DNA from: Whitmania pigra
Taxonomy: Eukaryota > Annelida > Clitellata > Hirudinida > Haemopidae
DNA: 64,000 bases
NCBI GenBank assembly: GCA_021613335.1
Contig: JAJTWR010000365.1
Span: forward strand, 2,557,501-2,621,500
Reading direction: 5' to 3'
This document shows, one piece after another, positions 1 to 12,002 of this stretch. A program made the translations under genes and the position numbers. Every line of letters starts with the position of its first letter. Position 1 is the first letter of the stretch. Below the pieces are notes generated by a model. That model ran no database searches and was not told where the DNA came from. It saw nothing but the letters and a program-made list of their open reading frames with translations.

Positions 1-407
1 TAGGTCACCGTGCAGCTGGTTGCCAATAGCTGGCAGGGTCATGTTGGTTAGAACCTGTTTCTCGACCTCGTGCCACGTTATTTTGAGTAATTTAAGTAAT
101 TTATTCACATATTAATAAAAACCGACTAGCTTGTCTCCATTCGAATCTTCTTCTTTCTAGTTTGCAGCTTTTTCAGAATTTCATAAAAATGTTCACTGAC
201 GTCAACGGTATTTTTTATTGGGGAAATTTTTTTTAAAAAGATGAACTTAAACTTCTGATTATGGTAATATATCAGCCTTATTCCGATCAGAATGTGGTAA
301 TATATCAACGTTTCCCAAAAACTAATAAGTTTCGAACAAAGAATGATAAATAACGAACAAAACCCAAGAACTGCTGCTGCCTGTTGACACAACCTGTCAA
401 ACGTCAT
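1..407 (-). other. Possible partial exon(s) of an unidentified membrane protein gene
   Basis: On the - strand, positions 87 to 1 read open off the window edge and contain a short TWHEV motif. Further upstream, 407-126 holds an open frame with a hydrophobic stretch (about 305-370) followed by a FYEILKKL segment. A hydrophobic helix, then FY.., then TW.EV is reminiscent of the ATG9 core, but the match is short and I cannot find a clean canonical intron joining the two parts (no AG acceptor between 126 and 87). This could equally be chance. Very low confidence. Confidence 0.15.
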
Positions 408-678
408 TTAGGAGGTGTGAAGGACTGATGCCATGGTAAACCGGTGACTGGACGTTAATTTATCGCTTAATGGTCGACAGTTGTTTCTTCATTCAGCACT
501 CGTTCTCTCAATTATAATCTCGGGTTGAAGGATTTAATAAAAAAAACCTATTAGCGTCAATCGTCAGAGTTTTAAAAAATAAATTAGAACCATCATTAAC
601 TATTGGTCCTCGACCAATCGTCGCGCGACAAAGTATTTATAATTTATTTTTAGTTTTCAAGAAGTTTGCATTCTTCAG

Positions 679-3600
679 GTTACACCGGAGAATTGTGCGA
701 GGTGGAAATAAAAAGCTGCCACCAGAAGCCTTGTGGAGAAAGAGGTCTTTGCATCCCAAACGGGACCGAGTACAAGTGCCATTGCAAAATAGGTTGAATG
801 TCATGGCTTTTTGTTCGTTATGATGTTCGTAACGACGATCATTACTATGACGATCTCGCGTATAAAATGCTGTCTAATGTGATGCTTCAGGATACGAAGG
901 AGAATTTTGCGAGAAGAGTTTAAACGACTGCAACTGCGTGCACGGTTTGTGCGAAGATGGAAGATGCAAATGCTTTCCTGGTTACTATGGCGATAGATGT
1001 CTTTCTAAGGCAGACGGATGCCCCGACGACTTCTGTGAGAACGGAGGGACGTGTGAACGAACAGATAATGATTATAAATGCGCATGTCCTCAGGGCACTG
1101 CTGGTGGGTTTGATAATTTCATTTTTATTTTTGACATTAAACAAGTTCAGAATAATTTTTGAACATCTTCGTTGCGGGTAGCTAAGGGAACGAGATCGTC
1201 TGAGTAAACTTTGCACTGTGTATCCTCAGTTAGATTAAGTCGCATTCCAATGTTGTTGTCGCATGCGAACGTATGAAACGTTGGAGTTTGTCGTGACTAT
1301 GAGCGAGTTGTGAGTTGCACGCTTAACGTGTTAGTCAGCTCCCTTCCATCCAGCGCATCTTTCAACTGCTGAAATATTTTCTTTTTATGTGTTTTCCTCT
1401 CCTTTGTCTGCTTCTTTGTCCCCCGAACAATGAACATCCCCGTTTCCTCTTCTTGCACCGTGTTATTTTCTTCTTCGCAAAACCCGTTCCGACGTAATTT
1501 ATGAACACCCAATTAGTAAGATTTTGTTGAAATTAAATGCAGGCAGCAGATGTGAAGTGAACATTGATGAGTGTGGAAGCAATCCCTGCGCCAACGGTGG
1601 AACCTGTATAGATCTCATAAATTCATTCAAGTGCGACTGTCTTCCTGGATTCACGGGTAAGTGAATTCGGTCGAAGAAACTGTTCAAGAACCGACTTTTT
1701 AAAAAATAAATTAACAATCTCAGGAACAAATTGCCGCGTCAACATAAACGAATGCCTCTCTGGACCATGTCGAAATGGTGGAAAGTGTGTGGATGAAGAT
1801 GGGGGATTTAAATGTCATTGTCGACCGGGATTTTCAGGCAAGCTTTGCGAAACATTGGAGGACAAGTGCAAATACCAACCGTGCTCCAATAACGGGACTT
1901 GTTTCATGACAGTGAATGGGTATGCACTGAGTTGTTCACATTTTTGTAGGATCTAAAATTATTGTGCATTATCATAATAATTATTAAAATTCATCGAAAA
2001 GTCCTATGTTGAATTTATTAAAATTATTTTTCTAGTAATATCGACGGAAAGGCCTTGTCAAAAAGAGTAATAAGACATCAGCTGATCTAATCAGGCTATT
2101 TTTGACTTCAGGTTCCTTTGTCAGTGCCCTCCCGGGTTTTACGGGGACAAATGCGATAAATTAATTCAGGAGTGCAGGATGAACCCTTGTCAACACGGAG
2201 GAATATGCAAACAAAAACTCGCCACATACGAATGTACCTGTCCCAGCGGAATCACAGGTGATAATCGCATAAAATTCATTCAGTGTGTTTGTTTAAATGC
2301 TTTTAATCTGAAATTTTTGAACAAAGGTAAAAACTGCGAGGTGAATATCGACGAATGTCGAAGCAATCCTTGCAAGAACCAAGGTTCGTGTGTCGACCTG
2401 CAAAACGGATTCAAATGTCACTGTTTGCCTTCGTTCACTGGCTTCGATTGTTCGGACACCATCAACCCGTGCGCCGCTCACAACTGCTCCAACGGCGGTC
2501 AATGTAGTTCCAGTCCTTTCCAAAATTCCTACACGTGCAGGTGTCCGGCAGGTTTTACAGGCAAGTTTTGCAGAAGGAATTTAAAATTGCGCTTAGAAGG
2601 AAGATATTGTAATCGTGCCTCATTTGATGGACAGGAAGGTTTTGCGAAAAGGACAAGGACGAATGTTCGAATCCTCTCGTTTGTCCAATAAAGTCGAGAT
2701 GTAACAACACGTTCGGCTCTTACAAATGCCTTTGTCGAGATGGTTCTTACGACAACTGCTTTCGAAAGCGTTGCGAGATTGGTAAGTAAGTTTTCCTATT
2801 ACAAATGCAAGCTGAGCCACATTCGCAGTTCTTTACTGCTAAAGATGAGCTAAAGACATTATCAAGAAGATCAATGCAACGATTGAATAGTTACATTTTC
2901 TTCTCGACAGACACTTGTCTCAACGGTGGAGAGTGCGTAGAGGTCGATGAAGGGTTGCTGTGTCTGTGCAAGCCTGGTTTTAAAGGGGAGGTGTGTGAGA
3001 TAGAAGTGGATGAATGTGAATCTTCGCCCTGTCTTAACGGAGCCCTGTGCATCGATTACCTCAATTCCTACGAGTGTGCTTGTAGTCCTGGTTTCAGTGG
3101 CATGAACTGTGAGGTCAACGACCAGGATTGCACCGAGAGGTATGATGAAGAATTGTATGAATTCAAACGAATTTATTAAAAGTGAATTTATTAAAGAATT
3201 TTTTTGATCCTACTAAAAGAGTGCTTTAATAATAATTGTATTAAAGACATTAGAATCTTTTGTTAATTTTGATTGTTACCTTTCAGCTCATGTCTCAACG
3301 GTGGAACGTGCATCGATGGAATCAAGTCGTACAGGTGTGAATGCTTGCCCGGTTATCACGGATCGCACTGTCAACACCTGAAAACTTCATGTTCTTCAAA
3401 TCCGTGCTTGAACGACGGCACTTGCATAGATCAAATCTTTTCTTACAAGTTATTTCACGATGATTTTTCTCGTTGTTAATTTTATATTAGGCTCAGTATA
3501 TGAAATCCCAACTTCTTTATCAGCTAGTTTGCTTTAACGAATTAGTTTTAACACTGAATTCATTTATTTATTATATTTATTTAATTATTTTTAAGCTTTA

Positions 3601-6600
3601 AGAGAATAAAAACTAATTTGAAGTGATGATAAATTAAAATCTTGAATGGGAAAATCAACGACATTACAGGTGCAAATGTCCCAAAGAATTCACCGGCAGG
3701 AAATGTGAAACATTGATCGACATGTGTCAGATAGCCAATCCTTGCCAAAATGGGGCCACTTGCGTCCAAGTGAGCAACCAGGCGCAATGCATTTGTTCAA
3801 AGGGATGGACGGGATTCGTGTGTGACATTCCCCTCATATCTTGCGAAGAGGCCGCCATTCATAAAGGTTTGTTTCATTTAAGTAGACGTTTAATTCGAAT
3901 TTTCGTTTGTTTCACTTAAAATATTACAGGAGTTGATTTGGACTCGTTGTGCCAAAATGGAGGTCGATGCAGGTCAAACATCCACAGTCATGTTTGCCAA
4001 TGTCCCGAAGGATTTGGTGGGAGTTATTGCGAGAATGCACTTGATCCATGCCTTTCCACTCCCTGCAGGAATGGGGGAACGTGTAATTCGTCTCTCGATG
4101 AAAGAAGTCTTTTCAATTGCATTTGCCCTCCTGGATTCCAAGGTTTCCGATGTGAGATATCGGTTAACTACTGTCGCTCCTCACCGTGTCTGAACGGGGG
4201 ATCTTGTTACAACGCTCCTGACAATTACATCTGCAGTTGTCTCAAAGGAACACATGGACCAAAGTAAAATTGGATGATTCTAAAATTTCGATTCGAAACT
4301 TAAACTGTAACTCTTGTGACTTATTTAGTTGTGAGTCGATTGAAAAGAATTGCGATGAGACGAGGTGTTCAAACGGAGGAACTTGTGTGGAAAGCGCATT
4401 TGGGTTCAGATGCTTGTGTGCTCCAGGATATACCGGAAGAAATTGTCAGGCAAAGCTTGCCGGTTGTGAAGTTAAAGAATGTCTTAATGGAGGAAAATGC
4501 TACCAAAACTCCAAACTAGATGGAACTAATAGCTTATCTGAATGCAAATGCTTGTTTGTGAGTATGATTAATCCTTTTTATTAGTGTCTTTTATTATTAA
4601 TGGACTCAACATAAATCGCATTATATCATTGCTGTTAACATTTTCCTTTTAATCAAAGGCTTTTGGATTAAAACTCGATGCTGGAATTCATTTAATGATA
4701 GAATCTATCACCTAATTAATTGAAAATTAATTAATCAGAGGATCACTGCTAATAACTAGAATTTTCAAGGTTTTGCGATTCAAACGGCAATAAAGTGGAT
4801 TAATGTGAGAGTACATTTGTAGGGTTTTTACGGATCACAGTGCGAGAGTACAAACAGATCTGATGTCAAGCAGATCCAGAATCGTCATCATCAGAAGTCC
4901 ACCAAGCAAGTGACCTGCCTCCTCTATGGCTGTCATTGGAAAGCCAAGGATGGAATTTGCGACGTTAGTTACTAAATTTCGTTTATGTTTCTTCATTTTT
5001 GATAAATCGCTGATGTAGATCTACTGATCATCTGATGCTACGAAATACTGAATAAAAATCAATTTGCTAGGATCTTATGAAGTGTGTGTGTGAATTTCCG
5101 ATAGATTCTGTTAGATGCCTCTGATATTGAATTGATCAAAGTCTTTGATGCTCAGGTGGAATGCAACATCGAAGAATGTGGGGAAGATGGAGGAGACTGC
5201 CAATCCGACGATGCATTTTTATCCTGCCCCGATTCGTCGTGCAAATCATCCTTCAATAACAGCGTTTGCGATCCACAATGCAACAATTCAGATTGCCTTT
5301 ATGACGGATGGGACTGCTTTGCAAAGGTCTTTGAAACTTTTAAATCTTAAGTTGACCTTAAGAATGTTAAATTAAATATTATTACTCTTCGTAGGACCAA
5401 CTATGTGAAGGAATCTATGGAGATTACTGTTTAAACCACTACGACAATGGTCACTGCGACTTGGGATGCAACACTTCTCAGTGCGGATGGGACGGACTGG
5501 ATTGCTTTCCATACATCAGAGATGACGTCGGTGACCAAGAAATCATCTTCCACGTTTTTCAACCTCCGTGGCAATTTCATCCTTTGGCAAAGCGCTTCAT
5601 CAGGCAGTTGAGCATCCTCTTAAGGATTAACTTGGAGTTAATGAAGGACGAAGATGGGAGGCTGATGATTGAAGAATGGTTGGCAGACGATCACCAAGCA
5701 ATGAAGTCATTTAAAACTCGATCGAAGAGGGCCACTGCCGACGACGTTTTTGGGTTAGATGCGGTTTTTGTTGACACTTTGCAATTTGCCATTTCATCAT
5801 GCCGAGAGGCCAATTTTTTTGGTGGCCCGACAGGATTTTAAATCCTGTTTTTCTATTCCATAACATTATAAACAGAAGGAAACAGAAATTTCTGTCAGCA
5901 GCCCCGTCATCATTTTTATCTGCATATTATTTTTCAAACAGGAGTAAGGTTTATACTCGTTTGAGTTCAATGGTTGGGGATCCCAGTTTTAAAATGGATG
6001 CAGAGCAAGCAGTGAAATTCATTAAAGTCTCTCTTGCATCGGGATGGCAACCTACTGTTCCAATCCATTCCGTAACATGTAAGAGCTTGGTCAGATTTTA
6101 AGATTAGACGAGTAATGTAACTCAGTTTTTAAATCAATTACAAAAAAAAACCAAACTTATTATTTATTATTTGTAGCACTGAAAAGAGGTCATCCAAAAA
6201 ATTCACCAACCCTTTACATTGTTGTTACTGTTGTAATAATTGCGATCGTGAGCGTTATAGTTGCTGTGATTGCGATGAGGAAAAGAAAAATTACATCCAA
6301 AGGGACTTGGTATCCACCTGAGGAAACAACGGATGATGTGTGCAAAAACATTAACATTAGGTTAAAAACTGTCTTTTTAATTACGCAAAATATTAATCAA
6401 TTTAAATTAATGTAAAAACTCTTCCAAAAAATAAGGCAATCGTTCCCGCACCAATCCTTGATTGCTCCAAAGACTGTTGAAGCGAATAGCGACGACGAGT
6501 ATTTCGAGCGTAAGAGGCGAAAGGTAAGTTTAACGAATGCAATTAAATATAATTGATTGATATCACTTAATAATATAATTGATATCACTTTATTCAGTTG

Positions 6601-9353
6601 GAGCCCCAGTTCCATAAAGATGGCAGGTCGTTAGTGGGTAACGCGAATACAGTTTATCTACATTTGTCCTCCTCTTCATCATCTTCCTCAACAGCGACAT
6701 CAACAATGCAGGAACATAACAATAATCACACCGATGGAAAGTTTCACACCGACATAGCCCCAGCGAATATAACTCCACTCATTGCCGCCGTGATGAGCCA
6801 TTCCAGAAATCTGGAAAGTCTTAAGGACTTAGTAGCCAAAGGTCACAGCGTAGCTGCAAAAATGGAAGGAAGAGGTTCAACTTTATCAACTTTACCGTCC
6901 AAACGATTTTGGCATCGACTCTTATTTGTGTTTTATGATGCTAGGATATACTGCCCTCCACATTGCTAGCGCCTGTAACTACACAGAGAAGTTATCTTAC
7001 CTGATGAGTTGCCCAGGAGCTGATGTTAATGAGCCTGATGACACGGGCAGAACTCCACTACATGCTGCTGTTTCCAGTGAAGCCAGAGAATGCGTCAAAG
7101 TAACCGATAGTTGTTTTATTAAACCCAATTGATTAAATTACATCTCTTACGTCAACAACCTCTTCAGCTACTATTGGAGAATAAGAAAGTGAAAGTGAAT
7201 GCAAAAGACCACAACGGTTTTACCCCATTAATGCAGGCCACGAAACTGGACTTGAATGAAATTGTCGACATGTTGCTCGAAGCGGGAGTGGATGTCGATG
7301 CAAAAGACAACACAGGTGCTGCTTGAAACGTTTTATTTTATTACACATTCAGAATGTTATTCTTAAAAGATTTTCTGAGTTTATCAGTTAAGATGTTCGA
7401 AGTAAAGTTAAATTAATAACTTAATATAATAATTAATATGAATTAGAAAACCTATAATTACGTAATAATAAGGCATATTAATGTACCAATTATTTATGGT
7501 GGTTAAAAAACCGAGGTTTACTTTTAATCTCTAATATCCATTTACTGTCGAAGCAAAAGGCTTCATGAATGAAAGAGGTTTTGATGTTTTCAGACAATGA
7601 ATTCCTGTAACATAACTTACATAAAGTTAACATTTCTCGTATTTAGTTGCTAAATGCGCTCAATTCTAAAAAAAATGTGCTGATCTTTTCCAGTAAGAAA
7701 AAATGAGTTAAATTAAAATGTTTGCAAATTTTATTATTTATTATAATTATTGACTGGCAACATTAATTGTCTGTTTTTAATAACAATTTGCTTATAATAA
7801 ATTAACTAATCTACTACTTAATATTAATGCTTACCAGGCAAAACTGCCCTGCATTGGTGTGCACTTGTCAATAATACAACTTCCGCCAAATCGTTACTGA
7901 AGAAAAATGCAAAACGAGATGTTCCCGATAACCAATCGTGCACACCGATCTATCTGGCTGCAAGAGAGGGTCACAAGTATGTTCAACTTTCATTTTACTA
8001 TGTTCAGTCTCTCCTAGAGTTACGTTTAGATAAAATGGCGTCCTTTGACTCACGTCCTTTCTAAATGATTTATGGCAAGCATTATTTCGTTATAGTTATA
8101 ATTCCGTATATGAATTACATTTGTTTGGGCTTAATTAGAATCTCGAACTTAAGATTTTATTCGCCAGAGACATGGTGAAGTTCCTGAAGGATAAATTCGC
8201 AAACACAGGATTGAAGTCCGATATGGAGAAATCTCCTATGCAGATTGCCGAAGAGAGGGGACACGCGGAAATAGTGAAATTGCTTAAAGAGGACGATGTT
8301 AGACCTCTCATAAGCATTATAAACACCCAAGGAACGGATATGCTTCCACAATATCTGGCCAAAAAAGCCAAGGAGCGCAAAAAGGCAGATAATTTCAATT
8401 CTATCAATTCAAATTCGGTCTCTAAAATTAATGATCAAGCAAAGGTTATTCAAAATGCAACTAAAAAACAGAGCGATGCAGGTCCCACTAGAAAGGCGAG
8501 AGGAATCAAATCACCAAACCAAAGTAAGCAAGGTGATGAAACTCCTAAAGCCCCGATTAAAGTCATACCAAGTCAAAGTGATAGCAATCGACCTAAAACT
8601 CCAAAAATTAATCAAAACAATGTCATTATGCAATCGAGGCCTCTTTCTGGAGACTTGGGAACCAATTTATGTTTTGCAGCTTCAAGTAAGCCCAACTTCT
8701 TAGCGACCAACAAATTCCAAGGTGATGACCAAGCCATCCCATTCCAAGCAAATGGTAAGACTCCAACACAACTCGGACCGGTTCAATATCAAGTTGCAGG
8801 TCAGATGCGTGGAATTTGTCCGTATGAACTAAGTCCTCCTGATTCTGCCGGTGGGTGCACCAGCCCTAATTCTGCCACTAACGGCAGTCCGGCGCCTCCC
8901 GCGACCATCAGTCCAAACGGTTCAATTCCTCATTATCAGTACTCTTTATATCGACATCCAAACCATCGGCCACCGATTCTTTACAATCACCAATCTTCTG
9001 TTTCCTCTTCAACTTTTACATCACCCTTACATCAGCAGCACCATCATCATCATCATCATCAGAACAATCTCCTACTTCAGGAGAATCGTTCTTCGTGTGC
9101 CATGAACGCCAACCAAGAGTCCCAGTCATCCGCTAACAATTACCTCAATCGACTAACAGGATCTGGAGATTTGTTGGGTTACACTTCACAAAATTTAACA
9201 AATATTCCCCCAGTTCAAGACTTCCCGTCGACAGTCTGTCTCACTCCATCTCCCGAAAATCTCGACGCCTCTGAATGGACGGATTATTCAAATGCGAATA
9301 AATTTCCCAGGCATTGTGCATCGGAGAGGTCGAATTATTTTGGCAAGCAATAA
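679..9353 (+). CDS. Notch: Notch receptor, 5'-truncated by the window (about 1800 residues visible)
   Basis: Single-pass receptor cleaved on ligand binding to free a nuclear co-activator. Exons: 679-792, 891-1103, 1543-1656, 1724-1919, 2112-2257, 2327-2560, 2635-2781, 2911-3139, 3287-3448, 3670-3866, 3930-4263, 4329-4557, 4823-4963, 5156-5326, 5395-5821, 5899-6078, 6177-6360, 6436-6523, 6598-6874, 6945-7099, 7168-7315, 7838-7976, 8168-9353. All phases agree. Order: about 20 EGF repeats (several calcium-type, NIDEC), three LNRs (4903-5508), a heterodimerisation region with a furin-like RSKR site (about 5719-5730), TM helix (about 6210-6279), a stop-transfer RKRK, a TWYP motif fitting the RAM CSL-binding consensus, six to seven ankyrin repeats (6760-8300), then a Ser/Pro/Gln/His-rich tail ending in a PEST-like stretch. 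The first visible exon starts inside an EGF, so signal peptide and N-terminal EGFs lie outside. The 2561-2634 intron has a GC donor (GCAAGT). Confidence 0.95.
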
Positions 9354-9549
9354 GTTGTTCAGGACCGATTTGTACAACGCTTTCAAGTCACACATATCGA
9401 ACTTGGATCACTCTTAGTACTCTTGGTGTTTAAACCATTTTTTTCTGACTGCATCGTTGTAAAAAGCAATATTGTATTGTTGAATTGAATTAGTTGTAAA
9501 AATGCTACACAATTTTTTTCAATGTATTCAAGTTGTTCAGCTATTTTGT

Positions 9550-9555
9550 AATAAA
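9550..9555 (+). terminator. Polyadenylation signal AATAAA, Notch 3' end
   Basis: Canonical AATAAA about 200 bases after the Notch stop codon, in AT-rich sequence. Another AATAAA-containing stretch lies near 9870, so alternative 3' ends are possible. Confidence 0.5.
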
Positions 9556-9559
9556 TCGA

Positions 9560-10671
9560 TTTGAAGATTTGTTTGTTTTTCACGCTGAACCTAATTTAAA
9601 TAATCGATGAAACCCAGCTTCATGTCCATAATCGAATCAGTCGAAGAATCCATTGACAACGCCCGAAAATGACGTTGTCGTTAGGTTCAGAACAGTTTCA
9701 CGAAATATGCCAAAAGAATTGATTGCAAAATGATAAAATTGGGATCGACGATCTTCAGCACTCAAGGTCAAATGAAAATTTGTAAAGTAGTTTAATGGCT
9801 TTTTAAATATTTTTAGTTTTAGATAAACGTTAGTATTAAAAGTATATAAATATGTTTGGTTGATTGATTCAATAAAACATCATTTAAACAAAATTTAGAT
9901 ATATAATTAAAAGCATTAAATGAAAGTAATATTGTAGTTTCTTAATACTCCGCCTCGGAGCTCAAAGAGGGATCCTCAGAAGAGTTTCCCCGTCTGATGG
10001 GTGTGGATTGCTGGTCAGGATGTCCCTATCGTTTTTATCTTCCGAACCTAATGTTATCTTCGGCTCTCGTACGTATAGAAATACGACGAATTATTTTAAA
10101 TGAAGGTATTACTTATAGAAGGTAGTAATTATCTGTGTCAAAATTCTGAAAAAATCTTAAGGATATCTTCAAAAATCGCTAAATTATAATGTTGGTCGGA
10201 TAAAGCTTTCCTAAAAATGTGAGAATAAACTGGGAAGTCTTTAGAAAAGCAAATTATTCATGTTAGGAACTCGACACAATCGTCTGGAATACAGAACCAA
10301 AAATATTCATGGGAGAACCAATTAATGAGTTAAATATTATAGATGAGTTTTTAGTAATTTTAAAAGATTTTTAGCGTCATTTGTTATTTGGAACCTTAAA
10401 ATCACATTTTTAGAAGTGGGAAAAATAGATGAGCGAACAAAATATTGAAAGTTAAAATCAAGAACAAAAATTACAGTTATGATTTTAGTTTCATAAAAGT
10501 TTGTCAATCACATGTCTACATAGCTAGTTAGCAATAAATTATAAAATGTCCTAGAGGCTTCGATAAGCTAATCTATGTTTATTATGAACAATTTTTAAGT
10601 TTATATGCGCAGTTATAAAAGCGTTATAAAGACAATATCAACAGTCGAGATAAAATTCCTTCTCAAGTTTT
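9560..10671. other. Intergenic, no gene recognised
   Basis: AT-rich spacer between the Notch 3' end and the orphan exon at 10.7 kb. Stop codons are frequent in every frame and I found no exon-like stretch or repeat structure. Confidence 0.5.
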
Positions 10672-10856
10672 CTAACTTGAGAGGCAATAAAGATTCCAAT
10701 ATTGCATTTTTAACGAAACAAATCCGTCAGCAACATCAGGTCCCAGGCATTTCATCACAAAATCGCTCGATTTCATCGCACTTAATGCTTCGTACAAATT
10801 TTTTGCTAGCTTTTTAGCATCCGTCTGGTTTTCTTTAGACGACATTGGACCAGGTT
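10672..10856 (-). pseudogene. Orphan copy of the glutamine-synthetase-like C-terminal exon
   Basis: Read on the - strand from an acceptor-like TTTTTCAG, this gives about 60 residues ending at TAG (10672-10674). It lines up with the last exon of the glutamine-synthetase-like gene at 16946-17172. Shared landmarks are PGP at the start, LYEALSAMKSS against LLEALNLMEKSS, then KCLGPDVADGFV against ESLGKDLVEGYV, and a W-N/D-L/I-Y near the end. The copy stops about 10 residues earlier. No upstream catalytic exons are visible in the next kilobase, so I read it as a duplicated, probably dead, terminal exon rather than a second gene. It could instead be the end of a paralog with very large introns. Confidence 0.6.
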
Positions 10857-11990
10857 CTGAAAAACGAAGTTATGCTCAAACATTTATTAGCAGAAAATCT
10901 TATTTACTATTTATTAATTGTTATTGGCTAATACAAGTCAACTAAATTAATAATTAAGATCTTGTTTAAAGTATCATCGCAGGTTTGTTGTATTGCTCTC
11001 ACTTAACCTCAGATCAAAATGAACATTACTAAATGAGATAAGATTCATCTTGAAAGTAAAATTTGACATAAAATACCAATAAAACACAATTTTATTTTCA
11101 AGCAAGGAATAGAAGTATGGGTTTTTGGAGCAGACAAATTATTCGGAAACATTTTATGGGGGTGTCTGGTTTTGATTTCTGTTTTCTTAGAAAGATGGAT
11201 GTGTTAAAATGTTAGTGATTTAGATAATAATAATGAAATATTTTGGTGAATGTGGTGAGTACGGCATATTTTCCTTGCCGAATTTGTTATTTGTACAGCG
11301 CTTCTAGCAAAACAGTTACTACAAACTTTTGATAAAGCGGTTATATTTATATATCGACTAATTGCAATGTTAGACTCGACCCTACTGTTTTTATCAGTTG
11401 GCTTACAAAATAAAACAAAAAATACGAGAACGTATTTAGCGAGGTCATGCCATAACATGTGTGTCACTGTCATACAAATACAAATACAACCACCGTATTG
11501 GCAGCAGCACCTGGTTTACCTAGGTGGGAAACCCAGAGAAGTGTTGTCACGGAAGGCCATGAACCACTAAGCCAGTTCCTTCGCGGGAGATACTGACAGC
11601 ACCATCTCGAAAACCGTTTTGTTAATTTGAACTTTAATTAGTTAAACTATTTGAACATTTCATGTAAGTTTAAGTAACTCGAAATCTTATTCACTTCGGA
11701 GCCATAGTGTGAAACCCTCAAGTTATAAAAAAAGGAGTGTTACAGCTATTATAACTTATTATATAACAGCAATTACTCTTGAAATCTGGAATGGTTTTGT
11801 ACAAAAGTTATCCAATTTTTCAAGCCACTTAATTGTGAACGCATTCAAATGTATTGAATTATATAGAAGAGAAAACATTTAATGTTTAAAAATTTATTTA
11901 TTGAAATATTCACGTAAAATGTCAGTCATAATAATACCATGTACATAATATAGATTAATGAGTTAAGATATGATAATGTCTTCCAACCAC
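10857..11990. other. Intergenic, no gene recognised
   Basis: Spacer upstream of the orphan exon and downstream of the capping enzyme gene. A slightly GC-richer patch near 11510-11590 may be an old repeat, but I could not assign it. TTTATT at about 11893 would be a reverse-strand AATAAA for the capping enzyme transcript. Confidence 0.4.
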
Positions 11991-12002
11991 TGGCAGAGAT
12001 CC

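Noticed and set aside
6926..7326. Ankyrin-containing open frames as separate small genes
   Set aside because: They are exons of Notch, joined in phase to the flanking ankyrin exons.
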